Positions 8,001 to 9,142 of a stretch of 9,142 nt of DNA are shown in pieces. Under the pieces are notes generated by a model that made no database searches, had not been told where the DNA came from, and was given only the letters and a program-made list of their open reading frames with translations. Numbering within the stretch: position 1 is the first letter of the stretch; every line of letters begins with the position of its first letter. The position numbers were made by a program, and so were the translations under genes. The stretch comes from Betaproteobacteria bacterium (GTDB lineage: Bacteria > Pseudomonadota > Gammaproteobacteria > Burkholderiales > Casimicrobiaceae). The stretch is taken from the NCBI GenBank assembly GCA_005888955.1, contig VBCS01000251.1, positions 1 to 9,142 on the forward strand. Reading direction: 5' to 3'.

Positions 8001-9142
8001 TTGGAATCGATGGCAAGTCGTTTCCCGTTTTCGTACGTATACGGGTAGTGGACCAGGCCCGTTTCGGGCTCGTAGATGCGGATACCCACATCGGCCTTGT
8101 TGAAGATATCGCGAACCTTGTCCCCGACCGCGTCGTAGATGCCCTGGATGTTGAGCTCGGCCGCGAGCGCCGCCTGCACGCTATTGATGATCGCCAACTC
8201 GCGCACGTCCGAGTCGCTGAACGCCTGCTCGTGTTCCACGTCGGTGAGACTGATGAATCCACGCACCTGATCGCCAGCGATCAGCGGAACCCGGACGTGC
8301 GACTTCTCGGTCCGCGTGCCGGGCAAGGAATAGCTGCCGTACTTGGCCATCGTTTCCGGCATGTTCTCGTTGACGACGAGCGTTTGCCTGGTGCGGATGA
8401 CATGCGCGGAAAATCCCTTGTCGCCAACGGGATGCGAGTCGATCGCAATCCGCTCTCCGGATTCGTACACATAAGGATAGCGAAGCAAATCGGTTGAGGC
8501 GTCGTAGACGCCAATGGCTACATCGGCGTTGTCGAAGATTTCGCGTACCGTGTCGCCGACCGAGTCGTAGATGCCCTGGATGTTGAGCTCCGCCGCCAGC
8601 GCCGCCTGCACGCTGTTGATGATCGCGAGCTCCGCGTTACGCTGCTCGGTCTCCTTGAGCAGGCGCTGCGTCTCGTCGAAAAGCCGCGCGTTCTCGAGCG
8701 CCACGCTCATGCTGTTGGCCAGCGTCTGGAGGAGCCGCACGTCCGAATCGCCGAACGCGTGCTCGCGCTCCATGTCCATGAGACCGATCAAGCCTCGTGC
8801 CTGATCGGCGGCCACCAGCGGAACGTAGACGGCGGACTTCTCCATCTCGGACCCCGGCACGAGTACGGCTCCGAACTCTTCTACGACTTGCAGCATGTTC
8901 TCGTTGATGACCAGCGGCTCGCGCGTACGCAGGACGTGCGCCATGAATCCGCGTTTTTTGAGCGATTGGGACGCGAGCGTGAGACGGACCCCATTCTCGT
9001 AGGTATACGGAAAGTGGACCAATCCGGTCTTCGGATCGTGGATGCGGATGGTCACGTCGCGGTTGTGGAAGATCTCCCGGATCTTGTCGCCGACCGCGTC
9101 GTAGATGCCCTGGATGTTCAGCTCGGCCGCCAGCGCGGCCTG
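5069..9142 (-). CDS. Multi-GAF hybrid sensor histidine kinase with two receiver domains (5' partial)
   Basis: This encodes a soluble-looking hybrid sensor kinase. It should sense through GAF domains, autophosphorylate a histidine and pass phosphate to its receivers. Numbering residue 1 at the right edge (1357 visible), the order is GAF units A 1-178, B 179-322, C 323-500, D 501-679 and E about 680-830; HisKA with SHEIRTPMN (His853); HATPase_c with N-box Asn970, DTGIGL from Asp1002 and GTGLGLAIS from 1032; REC1 with Asp1099/Asp1100, phosphoacceptor Asp1144 and Lys1192; REC2 with Glu1240/Asp1241, Asp1284, Thr1315 and Lys1337. The protein stops about 20 residues after Lys1337, so it has no HPt domain and probably needs a separate one. 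The true start lies outside the window: a GTG at 9053-9055 could be read as a start, but the frame is open to the edge and encodes the first helix of unit A. No membrane segment is visible. Unit B has an internal 34-residue deletion. The stop is one base from the next gene. The family is certain; the signal sensed is unknown. Confidence 0.96.
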   Translation of the reverse strand, partial: QAALAAELNIQGIYDAVGDKIREIFHNRDVTIRIHDPKTGLVHFPYTYENGVRLTLASQSLKKRGFMAHVLRTREPLVINENMLQVVEEFGAVLVPGSEMEKSAVYVPLVAADQARGLIGLMDMEREHAFGDSDVRLLQTLANSMSVALENARLFDETQRLLKETEQRNAELAIINSVQAALAAELNIQGIYDSVGDTVREIFDNADVAIGVYDASTDLLRYPYVYESGERIAIDSHPVGDKGFSAHVIRTRQTLVVNENMPETMAKYGSYSLPGTRTEKSHVRVPLIAGDQVRGFISLTDVEHEQAFSDSDVRELAIINSVQAALAAELNIQGIYDAVGDKVRDIFNKADVGIRIYEPETGLVHYPYTYENGKRLAIDSNRLGERGFAAHVRRTRETVVVNENMEQVVEKYGSTLLPGTQMEKSLVMVPMVAGDQARGIIRLMDMEHEHAFTDSDVRLLQTLANSMSVALENARLFNETQRLLKETEQGNAELAIINSVQEALASKLDIQAIYDLVGEKLSELFDTQGMISLASYDPKTNMRHYHYLLEKGQRFEVADAPIAPIGEYIIRTRQPLVVNENYEESLAAIGITSQTIPGTEPTKCTVRVPILVGTEVRGVIGLDNVDRENAFSDSDVRLLTTLASSMSVALENARLFEETKILLEQTAQRAAELTTVNTVGQAIASQLELEPLIEFVGEQMRQTFRADIVYVALVDKEASLIRFPYVYGDNISPQPIGKGWTGKIIATAKPLVVNEALDAAASAIGVTRVGTAAKSYLGVPIMAGGEAIGAISVQSTREEGRFSDADQHLLSTIAANVGVAIQNARLFAETHEARAAAEEANQAKSSFLATMSHEIRTPMNAVIGLSGLLLDTTLDGEQRDYVNTIRDSGDALLTIINDILDFSKIEAGRMDIEAAPLDLRECVESALDLVGARATEKHLDIAYLFEGDVPAAIQGDVTRLRQIILNLLSNAVKFTERGEVVLTVTAKPVVGGRVELTFAVRDTGIGLSAEGMSRLFQSFTQADSSTTRKYGGTGLGLAISKRLSELMGGRMWAESEGVGKGSTFLFSINVPVAQLSPARARDFVGTQPELSGKRVLIVDDNATNRRVLALQTGKWGMSSRATESPDEALRWVEAGEAFDVAILDMHMPGFDGLELARKIREHGAKLPLVLFSSLGRRETGDFDKLFDAYLAKPIRQSQLFDTLVGLLVSEAAPKVAAAPAKAQIDRDMAARHPLRILLAEDNVVNQKLALRILQQMGYRADLASNGIEAVESVERQTYDVVLMDVQMPEMDGLEASRRIIEKWPESGRPRIVAMTANAMQGDREMCLAAGMDDYLTKPIRVDRLVEALTRVAARGDR
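5077..5082 (-). promoter_or_regulatory. Ribosome-binding site of the TPR-GAF kinase gene
   Basis: GAGGAG on the minus strand lies nine bases before the ATG at 5067-5065, within the last codons of the upstream kinase gene. The arrangement TGA-G-ATG (stop 5071-5069, start 5067-5065) favours translational coupling by terminating ribosomes. It also fixes the start codon; the next in-frame Met is at residue 37. Confidence 0.8.
5090..5446 (-). other. Receiver domain 2 of the upstream kinase
   Basis: This receiver shows ILLAEDN, the phosphoacceptor Asp codon at 5291-5293 in VLMDVQMPEMDG, Thr in AMTANAM and Lys in LTKPI, all in place. It is the C-terminal domain; only a short tail follows and there is no HPt domain. 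Confidence 0.93.
5516..5869 (-). other. Receiver domain 1 of the upstream kinase
   Basis: This receiver shows VLIVDDN, the phosphoacceptor Asp codon at 5711-5713 in AILDMHMPG, Ser-Ser at the Thr/Ser position in LFSSLG, and the conserved lysine in LAKPI. It appears phosphorylatable. An Ala/Pro-rich linker of about 25 residues separates it from the second receiver. Confidence 0.9.
5933..6622 (-). other. HisKA plus HATPase_c core of the upstream kinase
   Basis: The phosphoacceptor His codon is at 6584-6586 within SHEIRTPMN. The N box (LLSNAVKFTE), the DTGIGL box, the LFQSFTQAD F box and the GTGLGLAIS G2 box follow in the usual order and spacing. No key residue is missing, so the domain should be active. 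By hand it differs from the second kinase at only about 17 of the first 140 residues. Confidence 0.94.
6626..7105 (-). other. GAF unit E of the upstream kinase, next to the kinase core
   Basis: This membrane-free GAF begins GQAIASQLELEPLIEFVGEQM and carries FPYVYG, the SYLGVPI strand, ISVQST and a final helix TIAANVGVAIQNARLFAET that runs into the HisKA helix. It is the counterpart of GAF5 in the second kinase, which shares the SYLGVPI, ISVQST and ARLFAE motifs at the same spacing. It is the unit that directly couples to the kinase. Confidence 0.82.
7106..7642 (-). repeat. GAF unit D of the upstream kinase (179 residues)
   Basis: This more diverged unit begins QEALASKLDIQAIYDLVGEKL. It keeps PLVVNEN, PGTEPTK, FSDSDVRLLTTLASSMSVALENARLF and a longer-diverged linker ending AELTTVNTV. 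Its ligand-pocket region differs from A-C (the motif around HYHYLLEKG replaces PYTYENG), so it may bind something different. It contains a Cys in the PGTEPTKC loop with no close counterpart in A-C. Confidence 0.82.
7643..8176 (-). repeat. GAF unit C of the upstream kinase (178 residues)
   Basis: This full-length unit has the same motifs and length as unit A: PYTYENG, VVNENM, PGTQMEKS, the FTDSDVRLLQTLANSMSVALENARLF helix and the ETQRLLKETEQ linker. The 19-base stretch encoding part of NIQGIYD is identical in units A, B and C (plus-strand starts 9100, 8566 and 8134, i.e. spacings of 534 and 432 bases). This points to origin by unit duplication. Confidence 0.88.
8177..8608 (-). repeat. GAF unit B of the upstream kinase, internally deleted (144 residues)
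   Basis: This unit starts with the same QAALAAELNIQGIYD motif as units A and C but is 34 residues shorter. After FSDSDVR it jumps straight to ELAIINSV of the next linker. The LLQTLANSMSVALENARLF helix and the ETQRLLKETEQRNA linker are missing. The join lies between the codons at 8203-8201 and 8200-8198 and is in frame. The remaining GAF core, including YPYVYESG, VVNENM and PGT, is intact. Confidence 0.88.
8609..9142 (-). repeat. GAF unit A of the upstream kinase (178 residues)
   Basis: This is the first visible unit, from QAALAAELNIQGIYD at the right edge to the linker ending AELAIINSV. It carries the PYTYENG and NEN motifs, a PGS loop, FGDSDVRLLQTLANSMSVALENARLF as its final helix, and a charged coiled-coil linker. 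By hand count it differs from unit C at about 41 of 178 positions with no gap. Because it starts exactly at the edge with the conserved unit-start motif, more units may lie upstream. Confidence 0.88.

Noticed and set aside
8177..8608. Frameshift or pseudogene in GAF unit B
   Set aside because: The deletion is a multiple of three and the frame stays open to the normal stop codon with intact kinase and receiver motifs.
9053..9055. GTG as the start codon of the upstream kinase
   Set aside because: It falls in the middle of GAF unit A. The 29 codons before it encode the conserved first helix of the unit, so the gene continues past the right edge.
7106..9142. Direct repeats as a CRISPR array or mobile element
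   Set aside because: The repeats are about 430-540 bases apart, diverged, in frame and encode GAF domains. There are no short identical repeats with unique spacers and no transposase or terminal inverted repeats.

Overview
The window is fully coding and holds two very large genes read leftwards (minus strand), both cut by the window edges. Each encodes a multi-GAF hybrid sensor histidine kinase. The high G+C content, the strong third-position G/C bias and the kinase style suggest a high-GC proteobacterium, perhaps a betaproteobacterium. That assignment is inference; no marker gene is present.

Layout in transcription order, right to left. Gene 1 (9142 to 5069; 5' end beyond the right edge) shows 1357 residues: at least five tandem GAF units joined by near-identical helical linkers, then a HisKA dimerisation/phosphoacceptor domain, a HATPase_c domain and two complete receiver domains. 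It ends shortly after the second receiver, with no HPt domain. Gene 2 (5067 to 1; 3' end beyond the left edge) starts one base after the gene 1 stop codon, behind a good GAGGAG ribosome-binding site, so the two are almost certainly one translationally coupled operon. Its 1689 visible residues comprise about ten or eleven TPR-like helical hairpins, a divergent GAF, two near-duplicate GAFs with a proline-rich loop, a GAF of another lineage, a fifth GAF, HisKA, HATPase_c and most of a receiver. The frame has no stop codon inside the window.

The last GAF, kinase core and first receiver of the two proteins are close paralogues over about 520 residues (1..1560 and 5576..7138). The locus therefore looks like a tandem duplication whose input halves then diverged: a GAF array in gene 1, and TPRs plus a mixed GAF array in gene 2. 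All catalytic and phosphoacceptor residues that can be checked are present in both. No transmembrane segment or signal peptide is visible, so the visible parts look cytoplasmic.

The most distinctive local feature is the second GAF unit of gene 1. It lacks exactly 34 residues (102 nt, in frame) covering its last helix and the coiled-coil linker, while the units on either side are both 178 residues long. No RNA genes, mobile elements, CRISPR arrays, terminators or intergenic stretches were seen. The only non-coding base between the genes is position 5068.
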